64,000 bases of DNA from Neotamlana sargassicola (GTDB lineage: Bacteria; Bacteroidota; Bacteroidia; Flavobacteriales; Flavobacteriaceae). A model generated the notes under the pieces. The model saw only the letters and a program-made list of their open reading frames with translations. It did no database searches and was not told the DNA's origin. Location of the stretch: contig NZ_JAJAPX010000006.1 in the NCBI RefSeq assembly GCF_020523965.1, positions 248,001 to 312,000 of the forward strand, written 5' to 3'. Positions 1 to 9,851 of this stretch are shown piece by piece. Position 1 is the first letter of the stretch. Each line of letters opens with the position of its first letter. The position numbers and the translations under genes were made by a program.

Positions 1-2600
1 ATTTTAGCTAAAGCATCGGCTTCTTTCTTTTTCTCGCTAGCTACAACTTGCTCTGGTGCATTATTTACAAAACGCTCGTTTGATAGTTTTTTCTGTACCG
101 ATTTTAAAAATCCTTCGGTGTAATTTAACTCTTCGGTTAGTTTTTTAATTTCAGCTTCAACATCTATGGCACCAACCATTGGCACAAAATATTCGTTCGA
201 TTTTACTCTAAACGTTAATGCGCCTTCAACAGCTTCATCTACATAATCAATAGCTTCTAAATTACCCATTTTAGCAATTATAGCATCGAAAGTAGTAGGT
301 GACTTTTCGTTGTTTATAACAGAAAAACCAATCGCATCTTTAAAAGCAATGTTCTTTTCTTTTCTAATGGTTCGAATACCAGAAATCACTTCCGAAGAAA
401 AATCAAATTCAGAAATCAAAGTGTCGTTAATTGGTTTAGCTGTTGGCCAACTGGCTACAATTAAAGCTTCTTCTGGTGTGCGGTCTTTTATGTAATGCCA
501 TAAATCTTCAGTTAAAAATGGCATAAACGGATGTACAATTTTTAAATTATCTTCAAAAATGGCAATAATCGCGTTATACGTTTTAACATCTATAGGTTGT
601 TGGTACGCTGGCTTTACCATTTCTAGTAACCAACCACAAAAATCATCGTAAATCAATTTATAAATAGCCATTAAAGCATCACTTAAACGGTATTTACTAA
701 AATGATCTTCTATTTCGATTAATGCTTTTTGGAATTTAGATTCGTACCACTCAATCGCTATTTTACTTGCTTCTGGTTGTTCTATACTTTCCGAAACTTC
801 CCAACCATCAACTAATCGGTAAGCATTCCAAATTTTGTTACCAAAACCTTTTCCTTGTTGGCATAAGGACTCATCGAACAACAAATCGTTTCCTGCTGCG
901 CTACTTAATAGTAAACCAACACGAACACCATCGGCACTGTATTCTTCTATAAGTTTTAAAGCATCTGGCGAGTTTCCTAAAGATTTACTCATTTTACGAC
1001 GCTGCTTATCGCGAACTAAACCGGTTAAATACACATTTTTAAATGGCATTTCTCCTTTATATTCGTATCCAGCAATTATCATACGAGCTACCCAAAAGAA
1101 TAAAATATCTGGACCTGTAACTAAATCGTTTGTTGGGTAATAGTATTTTATATCGTCGTTTTCTGGGTTGCGAATACCATCGAAAACCGACATTGGCCAT
1201 AACCATGACGAGAACCAAGTGTCTAAAGCATCAGTTTCTTGACGTAAATCGCTAGTTGTTAGCTGTTGGTTGTTTGTTTTTTCTTGCGCTAACTTAACCG
1301 CTTCTTCAATAGTTTCTGCTACTACAAAATCTTCTTTTCCTTCACCATAATAGTACGCTGGAATTTGTTGTCCCCAAAGTAATTGGCGCGAAATATTCCA
1401 ATCGCGGATGTTTTCCATCCAGTGGCGATAAGTGTTTTCGAACTTTTTAGGAAATAATTGAATATCGTTATTTTCGCCTAAAACCGCCTCTATTGCTGGT
1501 TTTACGAGTTCTTCCATTTTTAAAAACCACTGATCGCTTAATCTAGGCTCGATAACAGCCTTTGTACGTTCTGAGGTTCCTACTTTATTTATATGTGTTT
1601 CTGTTTTTACTAAAACACCAATATTTTCTAATTCTTTGGCAACGGATTTTCTAGCCACAAAACGATCTTGACCTTCAAATTGTAATCCGTAACTATTTAA
1701 TGTAGCATCTTCATGAAAAATATCGATAACCTCAAGATTGTGTTTATCGCCAAGGTTTTTATCGTTTTCGTCGTGTGCAGGTGTTACTTTTAAACAACCT
1801 GTACCAAACTCAAGATCTACATATTCATCTTCTATAATTGGAATAACACGATTACAAATTGGCACAATGGCCTTTTTTCCACGTAAGTGCGTAAAACGTT
1901 CGTCTTCTGGATTTATACAAATAGCAGTATCGCCAAAAATAGTTTCAGGGCGCGTAGTTGCAATAGTTAAGGTATCGTCGCTACCTTCAATTTTATAATT
2001 AATATAGTAAAGATTACCTTGACGCTCTTCGTGAATTACTTCCTCGTCCGATAATGTTGTTTTTGCCTCAGGATCCCAGTTTACCATACGATAGCCACGA
2101 TAAATTAAGCCTTTGTTGTATAAATCTACAAACACTTTTATTACAGCTTCGCTCATATCGTCGTCCATTGTAAATTTGGTACGATCCCAATCGCAAGAAC
2201 AGCCTAGTTTTTTTAATTGTTCAAGTATAACGCCACCGTATTCGTGCGTCCAATCCCAGGCGTGCTTTAAAAACTCATCGCGAGTTAAATCGTTTTTATC
2301 TATACCTTGTTCCTTTAATCTGGCCACAACTTTGGCTTCGGTAGCAATAGAAGCGTGATCTGTACCAGGAACCCAACAGGCATTTTTACCTTGTAAACGC
2401 GCACGACGAATTAATACATCTTGAATAGTATTATTCAACATATGTCCCATATGAAGTACTCCTGTAACGTTTGGCGGAGGAATTACAATGGTATATGGCT
2501 CTCTTTCGTCCGGTTCTGAATGAAAGTAATTATGTGTCATCCAGTAGTCGTACCACTTGTTTTCTACCTGTTGTGCATCGTATTTTGATGGAATACTCAT
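1..2600 (-). CDS. valS: Valyl-tRNA synthetase, 3' end cut by window edge
   Basis: Class I aminoacyl-tRNA synthetase that charges tRNA-Val in the cytoplasm. The reading frame starts at the ATG complementary to 2598-2600 ([20 protein letters not shown]) and runs open to the edge, about 866 codons, so only roughly ten C-terminal residues should be missing. The HIGH motif appears as HMGH in [10 protein letters not shown] and the KMSKS loop as RKMSKSLGN (complement of about 979-1003). The C-terminal coiled coil typical of ValRS is visible at the left edge. An odd short stretch, TNNQQLTTS (complement of 1251-1277), lies just before [16 protein letters not shown] and is encoded by repeat-like DNA. 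Identification is secure. Confidence 0.97.
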   Translation of the reverse strand, partial: MSIPSKYDAQQVENKWYDYWMTHNYFHSEPDEREPYTIVIPPPNVTGVLHMGHMLNNTIQDVLIRRARLQGKNACWVPGTDHASIATEAKVVARLKEQGIDKNDLTRDEFLKHAWDWTHEYGGVILEQLKKLGCSCDWDRTKFTMDDDMSEAVIKVFVDLYNKGLIYRGYRMVNWDPEAKTTLSDEEVIHEERQGNLYYINYKIEGSDDTLTIATTRPETIFGDTAICINPEDERFTHLRGKKAIVPICNRVIPIIEDEYVDLEFGTGCLKVTPAHDENDKNLGDKHNLEVIDIFHEDATLNSYGLQFEGQDRFVARKSVAKELENIGVLVKTETHINKVGTSERTKAVIEPRLSDQWFLKMEELVKPAIEAVLGENNDIQLFPKKFENTYRHWMENIRDWNISRQLLWGQQIPAYYYGEGKEDFVVAETIEEAVKLAQEKTNNQQLTTSDLRQETDALDTWFSSWLWPMSVFDGIRNPENDDIKYYYPTNDLVTGPDILFFWVARMIIAGYEYKGEMPFKNVYLTGLVRDKQRRKMSKSLGNSPDALKLIEEYSADGVRVGLLLSSAAGNDLLFDESLCQQGKGFGNKIWNAYRLVDGWEVSESIEQPEASKIAIEWYESKFQKALIEIEDHFSKYRLSDALMAIYKLIYDDFCGWLLEMVKPAYQQPIDVKTYNAIIAIFEDNLKIVHPFMPFLTEDLWHYIKDRTPEEALIVASWPTAKPINDTLISEFDFSSEVISGIRTIRKEKNIAFKDAIGFSVINNEKSPTTFDAIIAKMGNLEAIDYVDEAVEGALTFRVKSNEYFVPMVGAIDVEAEIKKLTEELNYTEGFLKSVQKKLSNERFVNNAPEQVVASEKKKEADALAK

Positions 2601-2629
2601 CTTTGGAATAGTTTTTGAATAATAATTGG

Positions 2630-2637
2630 CAAAAGTA
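2630..2637 (-). promoter_or_regulatory. -7 box TACTTTTG upstream of valS
   Basis: Read on the minus strand this matches the Bacteroidota -7 consensus TAnnTTTG and lies about 30 bases upstream of the valS ATG. I see no convincing -33 element. Confidence 0.5.
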
Positions 2638-2782
2638 CTTATATTTCTTGTTCTGTAAAAACAGATATTAAACTAATGATTGTTAAATTTAATTTTGAAA
2701 CAGAATGTACTTTTAACTTTGTTAAATATGTTAATAAACCTGTAATACATCCAATATTTTTGTAGGTTGTAGAAAAAGTGAG

Positions 2783-2790
2783 TATGTTTG
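2783..2790 (+). promoter_or_regulatory. -7 box TATGTTTG upstream of the DUF1573 gene
   Basis: Matches TAnnTTTG and would give a 5' leader of roughly 80 bases. A second match, TATTTTTG, sits at 2755-2762, so the start of transcription is ambiguous. Otherwise the 276-base gap between valS and this gene holds nothing I recognise. Confidence 0.35.
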
Positions 2791-2876
2791 ACGAAGATTT
2801 AAAGAATACCATGTAAATATTCGCCCTAAATATTTAAATAGTAAAGGGTAATTAATTTGAAATAAACACTAAAATT

Positions 2877-3293
2877 ATGAAACATTTAATTACAATCTTT
2901 TTTGTTGGATTATTCAGTTTAGCTGTAAATGCTCAAGCTAAAATTGAATTTAAAACGGAAACAATTGATTATGGAACAATAGAAAAAGGAGCAAATGGTG
3001 TTAGAGTTTTTGAGTTTACCAACACTGGTAACGAGCCTTTAGTTATTACTAAGGTATCATCTAGCTGCGGATGTACAATCCCTAAAAAACCAAAAGATCC
3101 TATTTTACCAGGGAAAACTGGAGAAATTGAAGTTAAATACGACACCAACCGTGTTAACCCAATTAGAAAAACAATAACTGTGCAGTCTAACGCTGAAACG
3201 CCAACTGTAGCTTTAAAAATTAAAGGTTTAGTTGTAGATTCTAGTAAAGCAAGTGTTCTTGAAAAGAAAGACAAAAGTATTGTACAACAATAA
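2877..3293 (+). CDS. DUF1573 domain protein, secreted
   Basis: A 138-residue protein with a cleavable signal peptide (MKHLITIFFVGLFSLAVNAQA) followed by one DUF1573 domain, an immunoglobulin-like fold common in Bacteroidota. The family signature is visible as FEFTNTGNEPLVITKVSSSCGCTIP, split here as FEFTNTGNEPLVI then SSCGCTIP, and LPGKTGEIEVKYDTNR. The function of the family is unknown; a periplasmic or surface location is inferred from the signal peptide. It stands alone between divergent valS and a strong terminator, so it is probably monocistronic. Confidence 0.9.
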   Translation: MKHLITIFFVGLFSLAVNAQAKIEFKTETIDYGTIEKGANGVRVFEFTNTGNEPLVITKVSSSCGCTIPKKPKDPILPGKTGEIEVKYDTNRVNPIRKTITVQSNAETPTVALKIKGLVVDSSKASVLEKKDKSIVQQ

Positions 3294-3317
3294 ATTGTAA
3301 AAAATATTTAATTTTTA

Positions 3318-3350
3318 AACCTCAAGTGAAAACTTGAGGTTTCTTTTTTT
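3318..3350 (+). terminator. Intrinsic terminator after the DUF1573 gene
   Basis: Ten-base-pair stem AACCTCAAGT / ACTTGAGGTT closed by a GAAA tetraloop and followed by a T run. The T run meets the stop codon of the converging protease gene at 3349. Confidence 0.9.
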
Positions 3351-4686
3351 AATAAGGCGACTTTAAAACGAAAGAATAATTTAATACCACGCCCCTACGT
3401 TCAATTTTTAATTTAACGCGTTTACCAACATCATCATAAAATTTACTAGTAATTTCTTGTAAACTAAACCTAGTTGTTGGTTTGTTATTTATCTCTAAAA
3501 TTAAATCGCCTATTTGTAATCCAGCTAAATCTGCGGGAGAATTTTTCCTGAGTTCTGCAATTACAAAAGCAGGTTTTAAAACATATTTATATTGCGCATC
3601 TATTACAATAGTTTGGCTATTAGCAGCACTTCTATTTTGTGTGTTAGGGCTTCTAAATTTGCTACGAGAATCGTCTATCTCTTTTACAAGTCTTGAGCCA
3701 TCGTGTGCCAATTCAATCCCGCTGTGGTTATAGTTAAACTTTTCTTTAAAAAAGCTATTTTTAGTAAAGCTTACAAATCCTCTTGGGTAATCGAAAACCA
3801 CATTAAACCGCTTAAGCATATTTCCAGATAAACTTCCATTTCTTCCTTTGTTATTTTTAGCTTTTACAACCGAACTAGAATCGGGATACGCAACATTTAC
3901 ATTTTTTAAATGATAATTGTTAATTGAAAAGCCATTGACTTTTGAACGTTTTCCAAAAACACTTCCACTAAGCCCATGCCCCAGATAATCATAAAAAAAA
4001 TGGTCACCAGGATGAATATCTAAACTATCATCTTCAAATAACCACAAAGCATCACTCCCGCCAGAATCAATTAATAGTTTTACAGGTATTTCTTTATCCT
4101 TAATATTTACTTTTACGTTTATATAAGGTTTATTATTATAAAACTCTAAATGTAATTTCTCTGTTTTTCTTTTGCGCTTATAGTCATAAAAATCTGGTTC
4201 TATTAATCTTACAAATTTTCTTGAGTAATTAATTTCCACAATTAAATCTTTAAACAAATCAAAGCCCATAATACCATGTACAGGTATACCTAATCTGGGA
4301 GCTAAATTTAAATCGATATCATATACCGCATAAAAATCTTGATTTAATTTAATGGCATCTCCTATTTTAACGACGTTATTTGTAGATTTTGCTGCTTTAA
4401 TAGGTTCTCCGTCGCCAAACCCCATGAGCTCAATAGTTTCTGTATTCTGTAGCTTTAAACTATCTTCAACATGCAACAAATTAAAAATAATAGGCTTACT
4501 AACTCCTGTATCAAGCAAAAAAGATAATTTTACATCATTTACTTCTACTGGAACAATTATGAGGTTATTTATTAGCTTAAATTGTATTTTATGAGATTTC
4601 TTGCTGTTTAAAACCTTAAAACTATCTTGAGCATAACTTACAACACCTACATAAAAAAACAAGGCAAAAAACAAACAGCATTTCAT
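3349..4686 (-). CDS. Secreted retropepsin-like aspartyl protease with PDZ domain
   Basis: A 445-residue protein. I choose the ATG at 4684-4686 because it places a good signal peptide (MKCCLFFALFFYVGVVSYAQ) at the N-terminus; an ATG 12 codons upstream is possible. Two aspartyl protease half-motifs are visible, LSFLLDTGVSKPI and VKLLIDSGGSDALWL, each with the catalytic D-S/T-G, consistent with one chain forming both halves of the active site. The C-terminal ~90 residues form a PDZ domain (NSPADLAGLQIGDLILEINN). Such proteins are common in Bacteroidota; the substrate is unknown and a periplasmic location is inferred. Confidence 0.87.
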   Translation of the reverse strand: MKCCLFFALFFYVGVVSYAQDSFKVLNSKKSHKIQFKLINNLIIVPVEVNDVKLSFLLDTGVSKPIIFNLLHVEDSLKLQNTETIELMGFGDGEPIKAAKSTNNVVKIGDAIKLNQDFYAVYDIDLNLAPRLGIPVHGIMGFDLFKDLIVEINYSRKFVRLIEPDFYDYKRKRKTEKLHLEFYNNKPYINVKVNIKDKEIPVKLLIDSGGSDALWLFEDDSLDIHPGDHFFYDYLGHGLSGSVFGKRSKVNGFSINNYHLKNVNVAYPDSSSVVKAKNNKGRNGSLSGNMLKRFNVVFDYPRGFVSFTKNSFFKEKFNYNHSGIELAHDGSRLVKEIDDSRSKFRSPNTQNRSAANSQTIVIDAQYKYVLKPAFVIAELRKNSPADLAGLQIGDLILEINNKPTTRFSLQEITSKFYDDVGKRVKLKIERRGVVLNYSFVLKSPY

Positions 4687-4811
4687 GGCAAATACAATTA
4701 AGTTGGTTCTTAAATTTAACAAACTTTCCGTTTTTGTCGCAATAATTATGCGGATCTTTTAAAATAATTTTAAAATAATTTTCTCAACTTTGCCGCTTAA
4801 ATATTTTTTTA

Positions 4812-6002
4812 ATGCCAAAAATTTCTACAAAAGGGCGCTTAATGCCCGAGTCGCCTATACGAAAACTTGTACCATTTGCCGAAAAAGCAATAGAGCAAGG
4901 AAAGTATATTTATCATTTAAATATTGGGCAACCCGACATTAAAACCCCTCAAAATGTATTAGACGCTGTAAAAAATAATTCGGTGGAAATTTTGTCTTAC
5001 TCCAGATCTGAAGGCATAAATTCATATCGCCAAAAACTAGCTAAATACTACCAAGACACAAATATTAATGTAAGCGATAAAGATATTATTGTAACCACTG
5101 GCGCGAGTGAAGCTTTAATATTTTTATTTAGCAGTATTATGGATCCAGGAGACGAGGTTATTATTGCCGAACCATTTTACGCTAATTATATTGCTTTTTC
5201 TACGGCTACCGGAGTTAAAGTTGTACCCGCTGTATGTAATATTGAAGACAATTTTGCTTTACCAGATATTGAAGTTTTTGAGAAATTAATAACTCCAAAA
5301 ACAAAAGCAATTCTTATTTGTAACCCAGGCAATCCTACAGGTTATTTATATTCAGAGGAAGAAATTCGTAAATTATCTGATTTAGCATTACGAAATGATT
5401 TATTTTTAGTAGCCGATGAAGTATATCGTGAATTTGTATACGACGGTGAAAAACATTTTTCTATTCTAGAAGTAGAAGGCATGGACGAACATGCGGTTAT
5501 AATAGATTCGGTTTCGAAACGTTACAGTATGTGTGGTGCTCGCATAGGTAGTTTAGTTTCAAAAAACAAAACCGTTATGTCTACGGTTTTAAAATTTGCT
5601 CAAGCCCGTTTAAGTCCGCCAACGTATGCACAAATTGCTAGTGAAGCCGCTCTTGATACCCCTAAAAGCTATTTTACTGAGGTAAATGCAGAATACTTAA
5701 GTCGTCGCAATACATTAATTAAAGCTTTAGAGGGTATTGAAGGCGTTAAAGTTGCCAAACCTAAAGGTGCTTTTTATTGTATTGCCGAATTACCAATAAA
5801 CGATGCCGATCATTTTGCGCAATGGCTTCTTGAAGATTTTGATCTGGATGGAGAAACCATTATGATAGCTCCGGCCTCTGGTTTTTATTCAACACCCTTA
5901 GTTGGAAAAAACCAAGTAAGAATTGCTTATGTGCTTAATAAAGAAAGCCTATTAAAAGCTACTAATATTTTAAAAGAAGCCTTAAAAGTTTACAAGAACT
6001 AG
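4812..6002 (+). CDS. PLP-dependent aminotransferase, aspartate aminotransferase-like
   Basis: A 396-residue fold-type I aminotransferase (class I/II). Visible landmarks are LNIGQPDIKTP at the N-terminus, TGASEALIF, the conserved NPGNPTG turn, and DSVSKRYSMCGARIG, where the lysine forms the Schiff base with PLP. The length is normal. It most resembles aspartate/aromatic aminotransferases, but substrate specificity cannot be read from sequence alone. Its stop codon overlaps the GTG start of murB by one base, so the two are very likely cotranscribed. A near-match to the -7 box (CAACTTTG) lies about 25 bases upstream. Confidence 0.88.
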   Translation: MPKISTKGRLMPESPIRKLVPFAEKAIEQGKYIYHLNIGQPDIKTPQNVLDAVKNNSVEILSYSRSEGINSYRQKLAKYYQDTNINVSDKDIIVTTGASEALIFLFSSIMDPGDEVIIAEPFYANYIAFSTATGVKVVPAVCNIEDNFALPDIEVFEKLITPKTKAILICNPGNPTGYLYSEEEIRKLSDLALRNDLFLVADEVYREFVYDGEKHFSILEVEGMDEHAVIIDSVSKRYSMCGARIGSLVSKNKTVMSTVLKFAQARLSPPTYAQIASEAALDTPKSYFTEVNAEYLSRRNTLIKALEGIEGVKVAKPKGAFYCIAELPINDADHFAQWLLEDFDLDGETIMIAPASGFYSTPLVGKNQVRIAYVLNKESLLKATNILKEALKVYKN

Positions 6003-7015
6003 TGCAAATACAACAAAACATATCTTTAAAACCCTATAACACTTTTGGAATTGATGTGGTTGCAAATCATTTTGTATCTGTAAATTCCATTGATGATTTA
6101 AAACAAGTATTATCATTAAAAGAGTATAAAAACCGATTAGTTTTAGGCGGTGGAAGCAATTTGTTACTAACTAAAGACTTTGCTGGAATAGTAATTCATA
6201 TAAACTTAAAAGGCATTGAAATTGTTTCACAAACCGAAGACTTTGTATATGTAAAAGCACAAGCGGGCGAAAATTGGCACAATTTTGTACTTTGGTGTAT
6301 TCAAAATAATTTTGGCGGGGTTGAAAACCTTTCGCTAATTCCAGGTAATGTTGGGACATCGCCCATTCAAAACATTGGTGCTTATGGCGTTGAACTAAAA
6401 GATGTTTTTGAGTCGTGTGAAGCCATTTCGGTTGATAATTATCAGTTAAAAACCTTTTCCAATGCAGATTGCAACTTTGGTTACCGAAATTCCATTTTTA
6501 AACAAGAAGTAAAAGGAAAATATGTGATTACCTCGGTGGTTTTTAAATTAAGTAAACAAAACCACAAACTCAACATTAATTATGGCACTATTGAGGCAGA
6601 GCTAGAAAGCATGCAAATAAGCACTCCTACAATTCAAAGTATTTCAAAGGCCGTAATTGCTATTCGAGAAAGCAAATTACCAAATCCAAAAAACATAGGT
6701 AACAGCGGAAGCTTTTTTAAAAACCCGGTGATTTCTAAATCGCATTTCAATACATTGGCTTTAAACTTTAATAATATCCCAAATTATCCTGTAAACGAAA
6801 ACGAAATTAAAGTACCAGCAGGTTGGCTTATTGAACAAGCAGGTTTTAAAGGTAAGCGCTTTAACAATTACGGTGTTCATGCTAAACAAGCATTAGTTCT
6901 GGTAAATTACAACGATGCCAAAGGGGAAGATATTTTAAATTTATCAAAATTAATTCAAAAAACCGTTTATCGAATTTTTAATATTTCTATTGAAGCTGAA
7001 GTAAATATTATTTAA
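6002..7015 (+). CDS. murB: UDP-N-acetylmuramate dehydrogenase
   Basis: Cytoplasmic flavoenzyme that reduces UDP-GlcNAc-enolpyruvate to UDP-MurNAc in peptidoglycan synthesis. The 337 residues match the type I (E. coli-like) form. FAD-binding motifs LVLGGGSNLLLT and IPGNVGTSPIQNIGAYGVE are present, as are the type I loop YRNSIFK, the catalytic serine in GNSGSFFKNP, and the C-terminal glutamate in EAEVNII. The start is a GTG overlapping the upstream TAG by one base; no ATG gives a comparable N-terminus. Confidence 0.95.
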   Translation: MQIQQNISLKPYNTFGIDVVANHFVSVNSIDDLKQVLSLKEYKNRLVLGGGSNLLLTKDFAGIVIHINLKGIEIVSQTEDFVYVKAQAGENWHNFVLWCIQNNFGGVENLSLIPGNVGTSPIQNIGAYGVELKDVFESCEAISVDNYQLKTFSNADCNFGYRNSIFKQEVKGKYVITSVVFKLSKQNHKLNINYGTIEAELESMQISTPTIQSISKAVIAIRESKLPNPKNIGNSGSFFKNPVISKSHFNTLALNFNNIPNYPVNENEIKVPAGWLIEQAGFKGKRFNNYGVHAKQALVLVNYNDAKGEDILNLSKLIQKTVYRIFNISIEAEVNII

Positions 7016-7030
7016 TTTAAAAGAAATTTC

Positions 7031-7038
7031 TAAATTTG
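7031..7038 (+). promoter_or_regulatory. -7 box TAAATTTG upstream of ECF sigma gene
   Basis: Exact match to TAnnTTTG, 32 bases before the TTG start at 7070. The sigma/anti-sigma pair therefore may have its own promoter independent of murB. Confidence 0.45.
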
Positions 7039-7069
7039 ACACTAGAAAAACTTAATATCTAACCAAAAT

Positions 7070-7600
7070 TTGATTTCACCAATAGAAAAAGAAATCGTTT
7101 CCTTATTGCAAAAAAGCGATAAAAAAGCCATTAGTTTACTTTACGAAAACTATGCCGATGCATTATTTGGAGTAATTAAAAAAGTAATTACTGACGATGA
7201 TATTGCGCAGGACGTCTTACAAGAAAGTTTTGTAAAAATATGGCGCTATGCAAAAAAATACGATCCTAACAAAGCAAAACTATTTACTTGGTTATATCGT
7301 ATATCTTATAACTGTGCCATAGATAAGGTTAGAAATATTAAAAATAAATCTGGTAAAGAAGTCCAAATTGAAACCTCAAACGTATATAAAGTATCGTCAA
7401 CAGAGTTAAACCAAGACGTACTAGATATAAAAAAGCATTTAAGCAGTTTAGACGAAAAGTATCAAATAGTTTTAAATGCCTTGTTTTTTGAAGGTATGAC
7501 ACAGCAAGAAGCCAGCGACGAATTAAATATTCCGTTAGGAACTATAAAATCAAGATTAAAAATTGGGTTACGCGAATTGAAAAAAATTTACAACCCCTAA
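7070..7600 (+). CDS. ECF-type RNA polymerase sigma factor
   Basis: A 176-residue sigma-70 family protein with region 2 (LLYENYADALFGVIKK, DIAQDVLQESFVKIWRYA) and region 4 helix-turn-helix (MTQQEASDELNIPLGTIKSR). It starts with TTG; no in-frame ATG lies nearby upstream and the TTG start gives the family's usual N-terminus. Eleven bases downstream begins a membrane-anchored anti-sigma factor, so this is a classic sigma/anti-sigma operon. The pairing resembles the SigK/RskA arrangement. The inducing signal is not evident. Confidence 0.9.
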   Translation: MISPIEKEIVSLLQKSDKKAISLLYENYADALFGVIKKVITDDDIAQDVLQESFVKIWRYAKKYDPNKAKLFTWLYRISYNCAIDKVRNIKNKSGKEVQIETSNVYKVSSTELNQDVLDIKKHLSSLDEKYQIVLNALFFEGMTQQEASDELNIPLGTIKSRLKIGLRELKKIYNP

Positions 7601-7611
7601 TTAATTAAGTC

Positions 7612-8400
7612 ATGAATGAGAAAATAATTACTTTCTTAAATTCTGGCCTATTAGACAAATATCTAATTGGTGATACTACTTCTGAAGAAACCAGAATGGT
7701 AGAATCTTACATTGCAAGATATCCAGAAGTACAGAATGCCTACAACATGTTACAGTACAACCTTGAAGTGGTTGCGAAAAGTAATGCTGTTGAAGCCCCT
7801 AAAGGCATCTTAAATAATATTTTAGATGAACTTGATGATAAACCCGTGGTAAATTTAAAACCACAAAAAAACACTAAAAGTTGGTTTAAATTTGGTGTTG
7901 CTGCAAGTATTACAGCTATAGCATTTGCGGCTACTTCGTATATATTTTATAATCAAAATTTAAAATTATCTAAAGAAAATCAAGTGGTTGTAGATGAGCT
8001 TTTTGATTTACGTAGTGATATTGACAAAAACAATTTAATGTTAGACAATGTTATGCGTCAACTTTTGAAGCTTAATAACCCAGAAACAGAAAAATACATT
8101 ATAAAAGGTAACGAACGTGCTAAAGATTTAAAAACCGTTGCCTACATTAATCCAAAAGAAAAAACATCAATGATTGATGTGGTTTCATTACCACAATTAC
8201 CAGAAGAGCAATGCTACCAAATTTGGGCGGAATTACAAGGTAAAATGGTTAGTTTAGGAATTTTAAATGAAGCTGACAGAAAATTAAAAGAAGTCCCCTA
8301 TTTAGAAGACGCTTTAGCTTTAAGCATTACAATAGAACCTAAAGGTGGAAACCAAACCGCCTCTACAGATAATTCTGTAGCAGAAATAGACTTACACTAA
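7612..8400 (+). CDS. Membrane anti-sigma factor, RskA-like
   Basis: A 262-residue protein. The N-terminus contains an anti-sigma zinc-finger-like segment without an obvious HxxxCxxC motif (GLLDKYLIGDTTSEETRMVE). One transmembrane helix lies near residues 90-108 (FGVAASITAIAFAATSYIF). A coiled coil follows (SKENQVVVDELFDLRSDIDK), then a C-terminal RskA-type periplasmic domain (VVSLPQLPEEQCYQIWAEL, VSLGILNEAD). It most likely sequesters the sigma factor encoded immediately upstream and releases it after a cell-envelope signal. The role is inferred from family and neighbour. Confidence 0.86.
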   Translation: MNEKIITFLNSGLLDKYLIGDTTSEETRMVESYIARYPEVQNAYNMLQYNLEVVAKSNAVEAPKGILNNILDELDDKPVVNLKPQKNTKSWFKFGVAASITAIAFAATSYIFYNQNLKLSKENQVVVDELFDLRSDIDKNNLMLDNVMRQLLKLNNPETEKYIIKGNERAKDLKTVAYINPKEKTSMIDVVSLPQLPEEQCYQIWAELQGKMVSLGILNEADRKLKEVPYLEDALALSITIEPKGGNQTASTDNSVAEIDLH

Positions 8401-8430
8401 ATTATATTAATAGCAATTCACGATTAAAAA

Positions 8431-8465
8431 AATCCCCATTTAAAAAATTAAATGGGGATTTTTTA
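8431..8465 (+). terminator. Terminator of the sigma/anti-sigma operon
   Basis: Perfect 13-base-pair stem AATCCCCATTTAA / TTAAATGGGGATT with a four-base loop, followed by TTTTTA. Confidence 0.92.
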
Positions 8466-8481
8466 TATCCCAAAAATACTA

Positions 8482-8509
8482 TTGCGTTTAACTAAAACTA
8501 TTATCTTTG
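8482..8509 (+). promoter_or_regulatory. Promoter (TTG, 17-base spacer, TATCTTTG) of small membrane protein gene
   Basis: TTG at 8482-8484 and TATCTTTG at 8502-8509 fit the Flavobacterium-type -33/-7 promoter (TTG, 17-23 bases, TAnnTTTG). This is the best complete promoter in the window. The ATG follows at 8526. Confidence 0.65.
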
Positions 8510-8525
8510 CAAAAATTTATATTCA

Positions 8526-8732
8526 ATGAAACTTCTTTTAATCACTATAGCAATGCTAGGTTTAGGAATAGCAGGAATTGCTATTAAAATTTGGGCAAAA
8601 AAGGATGGTAAATTTGCTGGCACCTGCGCTAGCCAAAACCCAATGCTAAACAAAAGTGGTGAAGCCTGTGGGTTTTGTGGTAAAACTCCAGATCAATTTA
8701 GCGATTGCAACGAGCCACAACATCAGGAATAA
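8526..8732 (+). CDS. Small cysteine-rich membrane or secreted protein
   Basis: A 68-residue protein with one N-terminal hydrophobic helix (LLLITIAMLGLGIAGIAIKI) followed by a short tail with four cysteines (GTCASQNPMLNKSGEACGFC, then DCNEPQHQE). Similar small proteins are widespread in Flavobacteriaceae, but I know of no assigned function. The CxxC in ACGFCGK could bind metal or form a disulfide. It begins the unit leading into the glycosyltransferase six bases downstream. Confidence 0.75.
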   Translation: MKLLLITIAMLGLGIAGIAIKIWAKKDGKFAGTCASQNPMLNKSGEACGFCGKTPDQFSDCNEPQHQE

Positions 8733-8738
8733 AACTTC

Positions 8739-9851
8739 ATGGCGTTTCTTGATGTTATTTTCTACATTTTTATTGTTGTAGTTGGTATTCAAATACTTTT
8801 TTATCTTTTTATTTTTTCAAAACTTGCTTTTTTTAAGCAACAAGAACAGACAAAAACCAACATCTCTGTTTCGGTTATAATTTGTGCTAAAAATGAAGCT
8901 GAAAATTTAAAAACTTTTTTACCCTCCATAATCTCTCAAGCGTATTCAAATTTTGAAATTGTTTTAATTAACGATGCTTCAAGCGATAATACTCTAGATG
9001 TGATGGAGCATTTTGCCGATACCAACAAAAACATTAAAATAGTAAATGTAGAAAACTACGAAACGTTTTGGGGTAATAAAAAATTCGCCCTTACTATGGG
9101 CATAAAAGCAGCCTCTCACGAGCACTTATTATTTACCGATGCAGATTGCAAACCAGCCTCCAAACACTGGATTAGCGAAATGGTTTCTCATTTTAACACC
9201 CCTAAAAATATTGTTTTAGGATATGGAAAATATAAAACCAAGAACAAATCTTTTTTAAACAAAGTTATCAGGTATGAAACCCTAATAACTGCAATTCATT
9301 ATTTTTCGTTTGCTAAAATTGGCTTACCTTATATGGGTGTTGGCCGAAATTTGGCTTATACCAAAACAGATTTTTTTAAAGTTAACGGATTTGCAAACCA
9401 CATGAAAATAAAATCTGGAGACGATGATTTATTTATAAATCAAATTGCAAATAAAACCAATACCGCTATTTGTATAACACCAAATAGCTTTACAATTTCT
9501 GTTCCTAAACTTAAATTTAAACATTGGTATAAGCAAAAACGCAGACATGTAAGCACTGCTAAATATTACAAAAGTAAACACAAAATTTTATTGGGTTTAA
9601 ATTACCTAGCACAATTTCTGTTTTGGGTTTTATTTATACTATTATCCGCTTTTCTATTTAACTGGGAGTTAGTAGTTAGTTTATTTGTTTTAAAGCTAAT
9701 AACTCAATACATTATAGTTTACAAATCGGCAAAGACTTTACAAGAAAAAGGCTTAATAGGTTTATTACCCTTTTTAGAAATATTTTTAATTATCGTACAA
9801 TTAACTATATTTATAAATAATCTTATTTCAAAACCCAACTATTGGAAGTAG
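8739..9851 (+). CDS. Family 2 glycosyltransferase, membrane-anchored
   Basis: A 370-residue GT2 enzyme with an N-terminal transmembrane helix (residues ~5-28). The GT-A domain shows the opening motif VSVIICAKNEAENLKTFLPS, LINDASSDNT, the DxD-like FTDADCKP, the acceptor motif SGDDDLFINQ and QKRRHVS, which corresponds to the QxxRW region. Two or three C-terminal transmembrane helices follow. Transfer of a sugar from a nucleotide or lipid-linked donor at the inner membrane is inferred; the acceptor is unknown. The 3' end overlaps the next sigma factor gene by ten bases. Confidence 0.88.
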   Translation: MAFLDVIFYIFIVVVGIQILFYLFIFSKLAFFKQQEQTKTNISVSVIICAKNEAENLKTFLPSIISQAYSNFEIVLINDASSDNTLDVMEHFADTNKNIKIVNVENYETFWGNKKFALTMGIKAASHEHLLFTDADCKPASKHWISEMVSHFNTPKNIVLGYGKYKTKNKSFLNKVIRYETLITAIHYFSFAKIGLPYMGVGRNLAYTKTDFFKVNGFANHMKIKSGDDDLFINQIANKTNTAICITPNSFTISVPKLKFKHWYKQKRRHVSTAKYYKSKHKILLGLNYLAQFLFWVLFILLSAFLFNWELVVSLFVLKLITQYIIVYKSAKTLQEKGLIGLLPFLEIFLIIVQLTIFINNLISKPNYWK

